NCBI RefSeq assembly: GCF_014203595.1
Contig: NZ_JACHJK010000018.1
Coordinates: forward strand, 106,690-170,689
Direction of reading: 5' to 3'
Length of the DNA: 64,000 nucleotides
DNA from: Streptomyces echinatus
Lineage (GTDB): Bacteria > Actinomycetota > Actinomycetes > Streptomycetales > Streptomycetaceae
Positions 1-8,943 of this stretch are shown here, in pieces. The position numbers and the translations under genes are program-made. The notes below the pieces were generated by a model. The model saw only the letters and a program-made list of their open reading frames with translations, did no database searches and was not told where the DNA came from. Numbering within the stretch: position 1 is the first letter of the stretch; the number at the start of each line of letters is the position of its first letter.

Positions 1-124
1 CCACGACCGAGCCGGCGACGACCAGCTGCCGCTTGACCTTGTCGCGCTTGGCCTGCCGCTCGCGCTCCTCGCGCAGCCGCTCCCGGGCCGCCGTCTTCGC
101 CGCCTGGCTGTTCCGCTTGCTCAT
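1..124 (-). CDS. N-terminus of a DsbA/thioredoxin-like membrane-anchored protein (partial)
   Basis: Only the first 41 codons lie in the window; the gene runs off the left edge. The visible part has a very basic, helical cytoplasmic segment (MSKRNSQAAKTAARERLREE, then about 14 more charged residues). It then turns hydrophobic (LVVAGSVV), as if entering a transmembrane anchor. The same layout opens the DsbA-like protein at 30622 in this window, so an exported thioredoxin-fold oxidoreductase is the likely identity. The catalytic domain is not visible. The ATG is preceded by GGAG about 8 nt upstream. The function is inferred only from the N-terminal pattern and from general familiarity with Streptomyces homologues. 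Confidence 0.55.
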   Translation of the reverse strand, partial: MSKRNSQAAKTAARERLREERERQAKRDKVKRQLVVAGSVV

Positions 125-149
125 AGTGGTGTTCTCCATATGGGACGCG

Positions 150-174
150 CACACGTCGTACGCGGATACGTGTG
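150..174. promoter_or_regulatory. Inverted repeat CACACGT-N11-ACGTGTG upstream of the thioredoxin-like gene
   Basis: Perfect 7-bp arms at 150-156 and 168-174 lie about 26 bp upstream of the ATG at 124. The position and symmetry suit a dimeric regulator's operator in the promoter. There is no other evidence for a regulator. Confidence 0.3.
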
Positions 175-206
175 GGGGACTGCTTGTGCTCAGTGCCGCC
201 GACCGT

Positions 207-229
207 GGGGGAGCGGTGGTCGCTCCCCC
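207..229 (-). terminator. Hairpin terminator after the small membrane protein gene
   Basis: GGGGGAGCG (207-215) pairs perfectly with CGCTCCCCC (221-229) around a 5-nt loop, just beyond the stop codon at 245 of the leftward gene. There is no U-tract, as is usual in Streptomyces. Confidence 0.5.
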
Positions 230-244
230 GGGAGCGGTCGTCGC

Positions 245-931
245 TCAGCCGAGGACGGCGGCAGCGGAGCAGGGCGGTCCACGCCGTCCCAGGGAGTGCG
301 CGAGGAGCCGGTCGCGGGTGGCGGCGCGGCGCGGAGCCGGACGGGGCAGCCGGCGGGCCGGCAGCGGCGGCACGGCGACCACGGCCACCATCAGCAGCAG
401 CGGCCGGAAGGTGGCGGCGGCGACCGCGCTCAGCAGCTGGGCCAATGCCCGCTCGCCCCGGCGCAGCCAGGCGGCGGCGAGCAGGCCCACCCCGACGTGC
501 GCGGCGAGCAGCAGCCAGGCGGCGGCCGGGCTGGCGTGGGCGAGCAGCGCCCCGGTGTGCCCGGGATCGCTGGTCACCTGGGCCAGCGGGGTGCCCACCT
601 GCCCCTCGCACAGCACGTCCAGGCCGACCGCGCGCAGCGGTCCGGCGACCGGGCCGCCCGCCCGGCCGTAACAGGTGTGCTGGCCGGTGGTGAACACCGT
701 GTCGGCGGCCAGCTCCAGCGGGACCAGCAGGGCCGCGATCCGGCCGAAGCCGCGCTCGCGGCCCGCCAGCGCGTACGCGGTCAGGAACACCCCGGCGGCG
801 ACGGCGCCCACGGTCGCCGCCGGCAGCGGGGCACGGGACAGCAGCACGTGCGACGCGGTGCTGAGCGTCACGACGAAGGCCGTGAACAGCGCCGCGCGCA
901 CGGCTCTGAGCGGAGTCCCGGATATGTCCAT
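245..931 (-). CDS. Small integral membrane protein, function unknown
   Basis: The 228-residue protein has about five hydrophobic segments (near residues 8-30, 38-58, 65-85, 145-170 and 180-205) and a basic C-terminal tail. Two cysteines lie in the stretch between the third and fourth segments (HTCYGRAGG and DVLCEGQVG) and could be extracytoplasmic. The ATG at 931 was chosen because it begins a clean MDISGTPLR N-terminus just before the first hydrophobic segment; longer readings run through low-complexity Arg/Gly sequence typical of a shadow frame. It precedes the thioredoxin-like gene on the same strand. The two cysteines make a redox partnership conceivable, but a hairpin separates the genes and this is inference. 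I do not recognise the family. Confidence 0.6.
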   Translation of the reverse strand: MDISGTPLRAVRAALFTAFVVTLSTASHVLLSRAPLPAATVGAVAAGVFLTAYALAGRERGFGRIAALLVPLELAADTVFTTGQHTCYGRAGGPVAGPLRAVGLDVLCEGQVGTPLAQVTSDPGHTGALLAHASPAAAWLLLAAHVGVGLLAAAWLRRGERALAQLLSAVAAATFRPLLLMVAVVAVPPLPARRLPRPAPRRAATRDRLLAHSLGRRGPPCSAAAVLG

Positions 932-999
932 AGCGAGAGCAGAGTCTGTCACGTACGCGGGTAAGGGACCCCTAAAGGGTGCCTGTGAACCGGCGGGGT

Positions 1000-2325
1000 C
1001 TACAGCCCCGGGATCCGGCCGTTGCGGAACAGGTCGAGGAAGATCTGGTGGTCCGCACGCGCGCGTGCGCCGTAGCCGTGCGCGAAGTCCACCAGCAGGG
1101 ACGCGAAGCCCTCCTCGTCGGCGGCGAGCGCCGCGTCGATGGCCCGCTCGGTGGAGAACGGCACCAGGGACTCGCCGGAGGTGTCGTCCGCCGCCGCGTG
1201 CATGGTGGCGGTGGCCCGGCCCAGGTCGGCGACGACCGCGGCGATCTCCTCGGGGTCGTCGATGTCGCCCCAGTCCAGATCCACGGCGTACGGCGAGACC
1301 TCGGCGACCAGCTGGCCCGCGCCGTCCAGCTCGGTCCAGCCCAGCCACGGGTCGGCGTGCGCCTGCAGGGCGCGCTGGGAGATCACCGTGCGGTGGCCCT
1401 CGTGCTGGAAGTACTCCGCGATGGCCGGATCCGTGATGTGCCGGGAGACCGCCGGGGTCTGGGCCTGCTTGATGTAGATCACGACATCGTTCTCCAGGGC
1501 GTCGCTGTGGCCCTCCAGAAGGATGTTGTACGACGGCAGGCCCGCCGAGCCGATGCCGATGCCCCGGCGGCCCACGACGTCCTTCACCCGGTAGGAGTCC
1601 GGGCGGGCCAGGGAGGAGTCCGGGAGCGTCTCCAGGTAGCCGTCGAAGGCCGCGAGGACCTTGTAGCGGGTGGCCGCGTCCAGCTCGATGGAGCCGCCGC
1701 CCGGTGCGAAGCGGCGCTCGAAGTCGCGGATCTCCGTCATCGACTCCAGCAGCCCGAAGCGGGTCATGGAGCGGGCGTCACGCAGCGCGTCCAGCAGCGG
1801 ACCCTGCGCGGTGTCCAGCGTGAACGGCGGCACCTCGTCCCGCTTGGCGCCCGTGGCCAGGGCGTGGACGCGCTCGCGGTAGGCGGCGGCGTACACCGTC
1901 ACCAGCTCGGTGATCTGCTCGTCGCTGAGCGCCTTCGCGTACCCGATCAGCGCGACGGAGGCCGCGAAGCGCTTGAGGTCCCACGTGAAGGGGCCGACGT
2001 AGGCCTCGTCGAAGTCGTTGACGTTGAAGACCAGGCGGCCGTTGGAGTCCATGTACGTGCCGAAGTTCTCGGCGTGCAGGTCGCCGTGGATCCACACGCG
2101 CGAGGTGCGGTCGTCCAGGTACGGGCCGCCGCGCTTCTCGGCGTCGAGGTCGTGGTAGAAGAGGCACGCCGTGCCCCGGTAGAACGCGAACGCGGAGGCC
2201 GCCATCTTGCGGAACTTGACCCGGAACGCGGCCGGGTCGGCGGCCAGGAGCCGGCCGAAGGCGGTGTCGAAGACGGCGAGGATCTCCTCGTCGCGCTGCT
2301 CGTCGTTGAGCTGGGGGACCGACAT
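1000..2325 (-). CDS. DUF2252 family protein (kinase-like fold)
   Basis: The 441-residue protein matches the DUF2252/COG4320 family over its whole length. It has phosphotransferase-like elements: HGDLHAENFG, resembling an aminoglycoside-phosphotransferase catalytic loop, followed by NDFDEA, resembling a DFG-type metal motif, then GPFTWDLKRFA. A second conserved block, GRRGIGIGSAGLPSYN, lies in the middle. The substrate is unknown for the family. A good AGGAGG ribosome-binding site lies 8 nt before the ATG. The gene is divergent from dnaE with a 248-bp intergenic region and appears monocistronic. The family call is firm and the kinase activity is inference. Confidence 0.85.
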   Translation of the reverse strand: MSVPQLNDEQRDEEILAVFDTAFGRLLAADPAAFRVKFRKMAASAFAFYRGTACLFYHDLDAEKRGGPYLDDRTSRVWIHGDLHAENFGTYMDSNGRLVFNVNDFDEAYVGPFTWDLKRFAASVALIGYAKALSDEQITELVTVYAAAYRERVHALATGAKRDEVPPFTLDTAQGPLLDALRDARSMTRFGLLESMTEIRDFERRFAPGGGSIELDAATRYKVLAAFDGYLETLPDSSLARPDSYRVKDVVGRRGIGIGSAGLPSYNILLEGHSDALENDVVIYIKQAQTPAVSRHITDPAIAEYFQHEGHRTVISQRALQAHADPWLGWTELDGAGQLVAEVSPYAVDLDWGDIDDPEEIAAVVADLGRATATMHAAADDTSGESLVPFSTERAIDAALAADEEGFASLLVDFAHGYGARARADHQIFLDLFRNGRIPGL

Positions 2326-2482
2326 CGCGGGGTGCCTCCTGGTGCGGGACGGGTGGTGCGTGAATGTGCGTGAATGGGTACGACAGCGCTTCCGCCGTCT
2401 TCAACGGGCGACGCCGCGCGGGAGTGCCCGGTTCCCGGATGAAGGTACGCGTCCGGCGCCCGCGAGTGTCAGTGCCGGGGCA

Positions 2483-2488
2483 TAGACT
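2483..2488 (+). promoter_or_regulatory. Candidate -10 element (TAGACT) for dnaE
   Basis: TAGACT lies 85 bp upstream of the dnaE GTG in the 248-bp divergent region shared with the DUF2252 gene. I found no convincing -35. It was identified by eye only. Confidence 0.25.
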
Positions 2489-2573
2489 TCGACGCTGTCC
2501 CCCAGACCGTCCGCAATCGGTCCACAGCCGGTCGGAAGATCGTCGACGCCCGTTTTCCTTGGAGGCCGAAACC

Positions 2574-5500
2574 GTGTCGAAGCCGCCCTTCACGCACCTG
2601 CACGTCCACACCCAGTACTCGCTGCTGGACGGTGCCGCGCGGCTCAAGGACATGTTCGAGGCCTGCAACGAGATGGGCATGTCGCACATCGCCATGTCCG
2701 ACCACGGCAACCTCCACGGCGCGTACGACTTCTTCCACTCCGCGAAGAAGGCCGGAATCACCCCGATCATCGGGATCGAGGCGTATGTCGCCCCCGAGTC
2801 CCGGCGGAACAAGCGCAAGATCCTCTGGGGCCAGCCGCACCAGAAGCGGGACGACATCTCCGGCTCCGGCGGTTACACCCACAAGACGATGTGGGCCGTG
2901 AACAGGACCGGCCTGCACAACCTCTTCCGCCTCTCCTCCGACGCCTACGCCGAGGGCTGGCTGCAGAAGTGGCCCCGGATGGACAAGGAGACCATCGCCC
3001 AGTGGTCCGAGGGCATCGTCGCCTCCACCGGCTGCCCCTCCGGCGAGGTGCAGACCCGGCTGCGCCTCGGCCACTTCGACGAGGCCCTGAAGGCCGCCTC
3101 CGAGTACCAGGACATCTTCGGCAAGGACAAGTACTTCCTGGAGCTGATGGACCACGGCATCGAGATCGAGAGCCGGGTCCGCGACGGCCTGCTGGAGATC
3201 GGCCGGAAGCTCGGCATCCCGCCGCTGGTCACCAACGACTCGCACTACACGTACGCGCACGAGGCCGGCGCCCACGACGCCCTGCTCTGCATCCAGACCG
3301 GCAAGAACCTCTCCGACCCGGACCGCTTCAAGTTCGACGGCACCGGCTACTACCTGAAGTCCACGGACGAGATGTACGCCATCGACTCCTCGGACGCCTG
3401 GCAGGAGGGCTGCGCCAACACGCTCCTGGTGGCCGAGATGGTCGACACCACCGGCATGTTCGAGGCGAAGAACCTCATGCCGAAGTTCGACATCCCCGAC
3501 GGTTACACCGAGGTGACCTGGTTCAAGGAGGAGGTCCGCCGCGGCATGGAGCGCCGCTTCCCCGGCGGCGTCCCCGACGACCGCCAGAAGCAGGCCGAGT
3601 ACGAGATGGACGTCATCATCCAGATGGGGTTCCCGGGCTACTTCCTCGTCGTCGCCGACTTCATCATGTGGGCCAAGAACAACGGCATCGCGGTAGGCCC
3701 CGGCCGAGGCTCCGCGGCCGGGTCGATCGTCGCCTACGCCATGGGCATCACCGACCTCGACCCGATCCCGCACGGCCTGATCTTCGAGCGCTTCCTCAAC
3801 CCCGAGCGCGTCTCCATGCCCGACGTCGACATCGACTTCGACGAGCGCCGGCGCGTCGAGGTCATCCGGTACGTGACGGAGAAGTACGGCGCCGACAAGG
3901 TCGCCATGATCGGCACCTACGGCAAGATCAAGGCCAAGAACGCGATCAAGGACTCCGCGCGCGTGCTGGGCTACCCGTACGCCATGGGCGACCGGCTCAC
4001 CAAGGCGATGCCCGCCGACGTCCTCGGCAAGGGCATCGACCTGAACGGCATCACCGACCCCTCGCACCCGCGCTACGGCGAGGCGGGCGAGATCCGCGGG
4101 ATGTACGAGAACGAGCCGGACGTGAAGAAGGTCATCGACACCGCCAAGGGCGTCGAGGGCCTGGTCCGGCAGATGGGCGTGCACGCCGCCGGCGTGATCA
4201 TGTCCAGCGAGACCATCACCGAGCACGTCCCCGTCTGGGTCCGGCACACCGACGGCGTGACCATCACGCAGTGGGACTACCCGAGCTGCGAGTCGCTCGG
4301 CCTGCTGAAGATGGACTTCCTGGGCCTGCGCAACCTCACGATCATGGACGACGCCGTCAAGATGGTGAAGTCCAACAAGGACGTCGACATCGATCTGCTG
4401 AGCCTCCCGCTCGACGATCCGACGACCTTCGAACTGCTCCAGCGCGGCGACACCCTCGGCGTCTTCCAGTTCGACGGCGGCCCCATGCGCTCGCTGCTGC
4501 GTCTGATGAAGCCCGACAACTTCGAAGACATCTCCGCCGTGTCGGCCCTGTACCGGCCGGGCCCGATGGGCATGGACTCGCACACCAACTACGCGCTGCG
4601 CAAGAACAAGCTCCAGGAGATCACCCCGATCCACAAGGAGCTGGAGGAGCCCCTCGAAGAGGTCCTGGCCGTCACCTACGGCCTGATCGTCTACCAGGAG
4701 CAGGTGCAGAAGGCCGCCCAGATCATCGCGGGCTACTCGCTCGGCGAGGCCGACATCCTCCGCCGCGTGATGGGCAAGAAGAAGCCCGAGGAACTGGCGA
4801 AGAACTTCGTCCTCTTCCAGGAAGGCGCCCGGAAGAAGGGCTACAGCGACGAGGCGATCCAGGCCCTGTGGGACGTGCTGGTCCCGTTCGCCGGCTACGC
4901 CTTCAACAAGGCCCACTCCGCCGCGTACGGCCTGGTCTCGTACTGGACCGCGTATCTCAAGGCGAACTACCCCGCCGAGTACATGGCCGCGCTCCTGACC
5001 TCGGTCAAGGACGACAAGGACAAGTCGGCGATCTACCTCAACGAGTGCCGCCGCATGGGCATCAAGGTGCTCCCGCCGAACGTCAACGAGTCGGTGCACA
5101 ACTTCGCCGCCCAGGGCGACGACGTGATCCTCTTCGGCCTCGAAGCGGTGCGCAACGTCGGTACCAACGTGGTGGAGTCGATCATCAAGAGCCGCAAGGC
5201 GAAGGGCAAGTACACCTCCTTCCCCGACTACCTCGACAAGGTCGAGGCGGTCGCGTGCAACAAGCGCACCACGGAGTCGCTGATCAAGGCCGGCGCCTTC
5301 GACACCATGGGCCACACCCGCAAGGGGCTCACCGCGCAGTACGAGCCGATGATCGACAACGTGGTCGCGGTCAAGCGCAAGGAGGCCGAGGGCCAGTTCG
5401 ACCTCTTCGGCGGCATGGGGGAGGAACAGAGCGACGAGCCCGGCTTCGGGCTCGACGTGCAGTTCACCGACGAGGAGTGGGACAAGACCTATCTGCTCGC

Positions 5501-6113
5501 CCAGGAGCGGGAGATGCTCGGTCTGTACGTCTCCGACCACCCGCTCTTCGGCCTGGAGCACGTGCTGTCCGACAAGGCCGACGCGGGCATCGCCCAGCTC
5601 ACCGGCGGCGAGCACGCCGACGGCGCGGTGGTCACCATCGGCGGCATCATCTCCGGCCTCCAGCGCAAGATGACCAAGCAGGGCAACGCCTGGGCGATCG
5701 CCACCGTGGAGGACCTCGCGGGCTCCATCGAGTGCATGTTCTTCCCCGCGACCTACCAGCTGGTGTCGACCCAACTCGTCGAGGACGCCGTGGTGTTCGT
5801 CAAGGGCCGGCTCGACAAGCGGGAGGACGTGCCCCGCCTCGTCGCCATGGAGCTGATGGTCCCGGACCTCTCCAACGCGGGCACCAACGCCCCCGTGATC
5901 CTCACCATCCCCGCGGTGAAGGTGACTCCGCCGATGGTCAGCCGCCTCGGCGAGATCCTCAGCCACCACAAGGGCGACAGCGAGGTCCGGATCAGGCTCC
6001 AGGGCCCGCGCAAGACCACCGTGCTGCGCCTGGACCGGCACCGGGTCAAGCCCGACCCCGCCCTGTTCGGCGACCTGAAGGTGCTGCTCGGCCCGTCCTG
6101 CCTGGCCGGCTGA
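2574..6113 (+). CDS. dnaE: DNA polymerase III subunit alpha (replicative, DnaE1 type)
   Basis: This is the catalytic subunit of the chromosomal replicase. The 1179-residue length is that of actinobacterial DnaE1. The N-terminal PHP domain (about 1-280) has its metal ligands intact (HLHVHTQYS at residues 8-16, SDHGN soon after). In mycobacterial DnaE1 this domain is the proofreading exonuclease, so the same is expected here. The polymerase catalytic aspartates are in DVDIDFD (Asp417 and Asp419). The little-finger region and an OB fold near 1000-1070 follow, and the C-terminal tail is short. The GTG start was chosen over upstream ATGs because GGAGG sits 8 nt before it and the PHP motif begins at once. 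A strong terminator follows 15 bp after the stop, so the gene is monocistronic. Confidence 0.98.
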   Translation: MSKPPFTHLHVHTQYSLLDGAARLKDMFEACNEMGMSHIAMSDHGNLHGAYDFFHSAKKAGITPIIGIEAYVAPESRRNKRKILWGQPHQKRDDISGSGGYTHKTMWAVNRTGLHNLFRLSSDAYAEGWLQKWPRMDKETIAQWSEGIVASTGCPSGEVQTRLRLGHFDEALKAASEYQDIFGKDKYFLELMDHGIEIESRVRDGLLEIGRKLGIPPLVTNDSHYTYAHEAGAHDALLCIQTGKNLSDPDRFKFDGTGYYLKSTDEMYAIDSSDAWQEGCANTLLVAEMVDTTGMFEAKNLMPKFDIPDGYTEVTWFKEEVRRGMERRFPGGVPDDRQKQAEYEMDVIIQMGFPGYFLVVADFIMWAKNNGIAVGPGRGSAAGSIVAYAMGITDLDPIPHGLIFERFLNPERVSMPDVDIDFDERRRVEVIRYVTEKYGADKVAMIGTYGKIKAKNAIKDSARVLGYPYAMGDRLTKAMPADVLGKGIDLNGITDPSHPRYGEAGEIRGMYENEPDVKKVIDTAKGVEGLVRQMGVHAAGVIMSSETITEHVPVWVRHTDGVTITQWDYPSCESLGLLKMDFLGLRNLTIMDDAVKMVKSNKDVDIDLLSLPLDDPTTFELLQRGDTLGVFQFDGGPMRSLLRLMKPDNFEDISAVSALYRPGPMGMDSHTNYALRKNKLQEITPIHKELEEPLEEVLAVTYGLIVYQEQVQKAAQIIAGYSLGEADILRRVMGKKKPEELAKNFVLFQEGARKKGYSDEAIQALWDVLVPFAGYAFNKAHSAAYGLVSYWTAYLKANYPAEYMAALLTSVKDDKDKSAIYLNECRRMGIKVLPPNVNESVHNFAAQGDDVILFGLEAVRNVGTNVVESIIKSRKAKGKYTSFPDYLDKVEAVACNKRTTESLIKAGAFDTMGHTRKGLTAQYEPMIDNVVAVKRKEAEGQFDLFGGMGEEQSDEPGFGLDVQFTDEEWDKTYLLAQEREMLGLYVSDHPLFGLEHVLSDKADAGIAQLTGGEHADGAVVTIGGIISGLQRKMTKQGNAWAIATVEDLAGSIECMFFPATYQLVSTQLVEDAVVFVKGRLDKREDVPRLVAMELMVPDLSNAGTNAPVILTIPAVKVTPPMVSRLGEILSHHKGDSEVRIRLQGPRKTTVLRLDRHRVKPDPALFGDLKVLLGPSCLAG

Positions 6114-6128
6114 GCCCGCCACGGCATG

Positions 6129-6159
6129 AAGGGGCGCACCCGAGACGGGTGCGCCCCTT
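6129..6159 (+). terminator. Strong hairpin terminator after dnaE
   Basis: A perfect 14-bp stem (6129-6142 with 6146-6159) closes on a 3-nt loop. It carries AA on the 5' side and TT on the 3' side. It lies between the convergent dnaE and the small leftward gene, so it may serve both strands. Confidence 0.85.
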
Positions 6160-6185
6160 GCGTGTGCCTGGGCTTCAACTGCCCT

Positions 6186-6356
6186 TTAGTTGTGGCCGAA
6201 GCTCTTCTGCTTCTTGCCGCGAGCACCGTCCGAAGGGCTGCCCGGGACGTGCGCCATCTGCGGCTCGTGCTCCTCGGCCGAAGGACGCTGTGCGTGCTCC
6301 GGCTGCTGAGCGCGGTTCTGCGGGCCGGCCTGCTTACGGTTCTTGTTCTTGGCCAT
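6186..6356 (-). CDS. Small basic protein of 56 residues, unknown function
   Basis: The product is 56 residues, hydrophilic and rich in Lys, Gln, Pro and His, with no hydrophobic segment. It starts MAKNKNRKQAGPQNR and ends KKQKSFGHN, so it is probably unstructured and basic at both ends. A textbook AGGAGG lies 7 nt before the ATG, which makes it a real gene. It is convergent with dnaE and divergent from the NYN-domain gene. Similar short basic proteins are common next to dnaE in Streptomyces as far as I recall. I cannot assign a function; nucleic-acid binding is possible from its charge. Confidence 0.7.
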   Translation of the reverse strand: MAKNKNRKQAGPQNRAQQPEHAQRPSAEEHEPQMAHVPGSPSDGARGKKQKSFGHN

Positions 6357-6579
6357 GGTGATGCCTCCTGTGGGGGATCTAGGGGCCAGGGCCGGGACCA
6401 GATTCACATACGCTGACAACAGGCGCATTTCGGATAATTACCGTGTGTGACAGGGCGGCTGGGCGGACGGGAACCGGAAACGCCACGCCGAAGATCGAGT
6501 TCGGGCCGTTAACCCCCGCGCGGTCGGGCAGACTCGAAGGAAGTCCGAAGCAAAACCTCCCGGGAAGAGGGTGAGTCGC

Positions 6580-7803
6580 GTGGACCGCTGCATCGTCCTG
6601 GTGGACGCCGGGTATCTGCTGGGTGCCGCCGCCAGCCTCCTCGCCGGTGAGCCCTCGCGATCCCGGATCACCGTCGACCACGCCGCGCTGATCCAGGCAC
6701 TGCGGGATCGCGCGGAGTCCGACACCGAGCGCCCGCTGCTGCGCATCTACTGGTTCGACGGCGCCCCCGACCGGGTCCCCCAGCCGGAGCACCGCCGGTT
6801 GCGCGTGATGCCCCGGGTCACCGTCCGGCTGGGCGCCCTCACCCGCAGCGACGGACGCTGGGCCCAGAAGGGCGTCGACGCCGCCATGCACGCCGAGCTG
6901 ACCGAGCTGGCCCGCAACCGCGCCTGCTCCGACGTCGTCCTCGTCACCGGCGACGGCGATCTGCTGCCCGGCATGATGGCCGCCAAGGAGCACGGCGTCG
7001 CCGTCCACCTGTGGGCCGTCCAGGCCGCCGACGGCGACTACAACCAGTCCGAGGACCTGGTCGCCGAGGCCGACGAGCGGCGCGTGCTCGACCGCGCCTG
7101 GATCACCCAGGCCGTCCGCGCCAAGGAGCTGACCGGCGTCTGCGCCCCGCCGCCCGCGCCCCGCCCCGAGATCGCCGCGATCCTCTCCGCGCCGCTGCCG
7201 GAGTCCGCGCCCACCACGTCGCCCGAGCGGCCCGCCGAGCAGCCCGCGCACCCGCCGGCCGCCCCGGCGGCGGAGAACGGCGCCGCGGAGCGGGTCCCCG
7301 CCCCCAAGGGCGTCCCCACCCCCAAGGACCTGGCCGCCCTGCGCGCACCCGGTGCCCCGCCCGTGCAGCACCCGGCGACCGCGACCCTGCGCTGGTCCTC
7401 CGACAAGGGCTGGGTCGACCGGCCGGGCGCGGTCTCCGAGCCGCCGGAGGTGGCCTCCATGCCGACGCTGGCCCAGCTCACCACCGCCGAACAGCGCTGG
7501 GCGGACCGGGAGGAGGACATCACCACCGTCGGCGGCGACCCGTACGAGGTGGGGCAGGTCTTCGCCCGCCGCTGGATGTCCCGGCTCGGCGACCAGGGCC
7601 ATCTGCAGCGGCTGTCGCAGATGTATCCGCGCGTCCCGCACCGGATCGACGGGGAGCTGCTGCGGTACGCGGCACGGTTCGGGCTGCTCGCACACAAGGA
7701 CGACCAGATCGACGAGCACGACCGTTACGCCATTCGGGCGGGCTTCTGGCGGGAGTTCGACGTCCCGGCGACCGCCGAACCGCACGCGCCGACCGCCGAC
7801 TGA
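6580..7803 (+). CDS. NYN-domain (PIN-like) putative ribonuclease
   Basis: The N-terminal ~170 residues form an NYN domain, a PIN-like nuclease fold. The acidic residues expected for metal binding are present in VLVDAGYLLG, RIYWFDGAP, KGVDAAMHAEL and VTGDGDLLPGM. A Pro/Ala-rich linker of about 80 residues follows. A C-terminal ~110-residue helical domain (from EQRWADREED) is conserved in this frame but unassigned by me; an OST-HTH-like RNA-binding role is one possibility. The GTG at 6580 is preferred to the in-frame GTG at 6571 because the purine-rich GGAAGAGGG abuts 6571 but is properly spaced from 6580. NYN proteins act on RNA, but the target here is unknown. Confidence 0.8.
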   Translation: MDRCIVLVDAGYLLGAAASLLAGEPSRSRITVDHAALIQALRDRAESDTERPLLRIYWFDGAPDRVPQPEHRRLRVMPRVTVRLGALTRSDGRWAQKGVDAAMHAELTELARNRACSDVVLVTGDGDLLPGMMAAKEHGVAVHLWAVQAADGDYNQSEDLVAEADERRVLDRAWITQAVRAKELTGVCAPPPAPRPEIAAILSAPLPESAPTTSPERPAEQPAHPPAAPAAENGAAERVPAPKGVPTPKDLAALRAPGAPPVQHPATATLRWSSDKGWVDRPGAVSEPPEVASMPTLAQLTTAEQRWADREEDITTVGGDPYEVGQVFARRWMSRLGDQGHLQRLSQMYPRVPHRIDGELLRYAARFGLLAHKDDQIDEHDRYAIRAGFWREFDVPATAEPHAPTAD

Positions 7804-7865
7804 GTCCCGGTGGCCGCCCCCGAAGGCGAGCAAGGGCCCCCGACCCCGTAGGCTCGTCCCTTGTG

Positions 7866-8879
7866 ATGACGCGCGCGGCACAGGCACTTCGGTACGACGA
7901 CGTCGTCGTACGCGTGCGCGGGCTCGGCAAGACCTACCCGGCCGTGAAAGGCCGGCGGGGCACGCCCGGCACCCCGGAGGTCCGGGCCACCGACGGGGTG
8001 GAGCTGGACGTGCGGCGCGGGGAGGTCTTCGGGCTGCTCGGCCCGAACGGCGCCGGCAAGTCCACCCTCGTACGGCAGCTGACCGGGTTGCTGCGGCCGG
8101 ACACGGGCAGCGTCGAGATCCTCGGCCACGACATCGTGAAGCACCCCGAGCGGGCCGCCCGGATCCTCGCCTACCTGGGCCAGGAGTCCACGGCCCTGGA
8201 CGAGCTGACCGTCTCCCTCGCCGCCGAGACCACCGGACGCCTGCGCGGCCTGGACGCCCGGCGGGCGCGGGCCGAGCGGGACGCCGTACTGGAGGAGCTG
8301 GGGCTCACCCCGATCGCCGGGCGGGCGCTGAAGAAGCTGTCCGGCGGGCAGCGGCGGCTCGCCTGCTTCGCCGCCGCCCTCGTCGGGCGCCGGGACCTGC
8401 TGGTGCTGGACGAGCCGACCACCGGCATGGACCCGGTGGCCCGGCGGGCCGTCTGGGCGGCCGTGGACCGGCGGCGGGCCGAGCACGGTACGACCGTGGT
8501 GCTGGTCACCCACAACGTCATCGAGGCCGAGACGGTCCTGGACCGGGTCGCCGTCCTCGACCAGGGCCGGGTCATCGCCTGCGACAGCCCCGCCGGGCTC
8601 AAGGCACAGGTCGCCGGCGAGGTGCGGGTGGAGCTGGTGTGGCGGGAGCGGGCGCCCCTGGAGGTGCCCGAGGTGGCCGTCCTGCGCGCACGGGCCGTGG
8701 TGTCCGGCCGGCGCTGGACGCTCCGGCTCGCGCCCGAGGAGGCCCGCGCCGTCGTGGCCACCGTGACCGGCGGGGCCGCCTTCGCCGCCCTGGACGACTT
8801 CACGCTCGCCACGCCCAGCCTGGAGGACGTCTACCTGGCGCTGGGCGGCGAAGCGCGGCAGGGCCTGGTGAGAGCGTGA
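7866..8879 (+). CDS. ABC transporter ATP-binding protein (exporter type)
   Basis: The 337-residue ATPase has Walker A GPNGAGKST, the signature LSGGQRR, Walker B LLVLDEPTTGMDP and the switch histidine in LVTHN. A ~90-residue C-terminal extension is typical of DrrA/NatA-like drug or lipid exporters. It works with the permease that follows 64 bp downstream. The ATG at 7866 directly follows an in-frame GTG at 7863; neither has a Shine-Dalgarno sequence, and leaderless initiation is possible. The substrate cannot be read from the sequence. Confidence 0.92.
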   Translation: MTRAAQALRYDDVVVRVRGLGKTYPAVKGRRGTPGTPEVRATDGVELDVRRGEVFGLLGPNGAGKSTLVRQLTGLLRPDTGSVEILGHDIVKHPERAARILAYLGQESTALDELTVSLAAETTGRLRGLDARRARAERDAVLEELGLTPIAGRALKKLSGGQRRLACFAAALVGRRDLLVLDEPTTGMDPVARRAVWAAVDRRRAEHGTTVVLVTHNVIEAETVLDRVAVLDQGRVIACDSPAGLKAQVAGEVRVELVWRERAPLEVPEVAVLRARAVVSGRRWTLRLAPEEARAVVATVTGGAAFAALDDFTLATPSLEDVYLALGGEARQGLVRA

Positions 8880-8943
8880 GCGAGCGGGCCGCGGAATGCG
8901 TATGGGTCTGCGCGACTGCCGTAGGGAAGAGGAGCAGCTCGTC

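Noticed and set aside
2469..6122. A 1217-codon open frame antisense to dnaE
   Set aside because: It is a GC-bias shadow: the translation is low-complexity Leu/Val/Asp/His-rich with no motif, while the plus strand encodes a complete DnaE.
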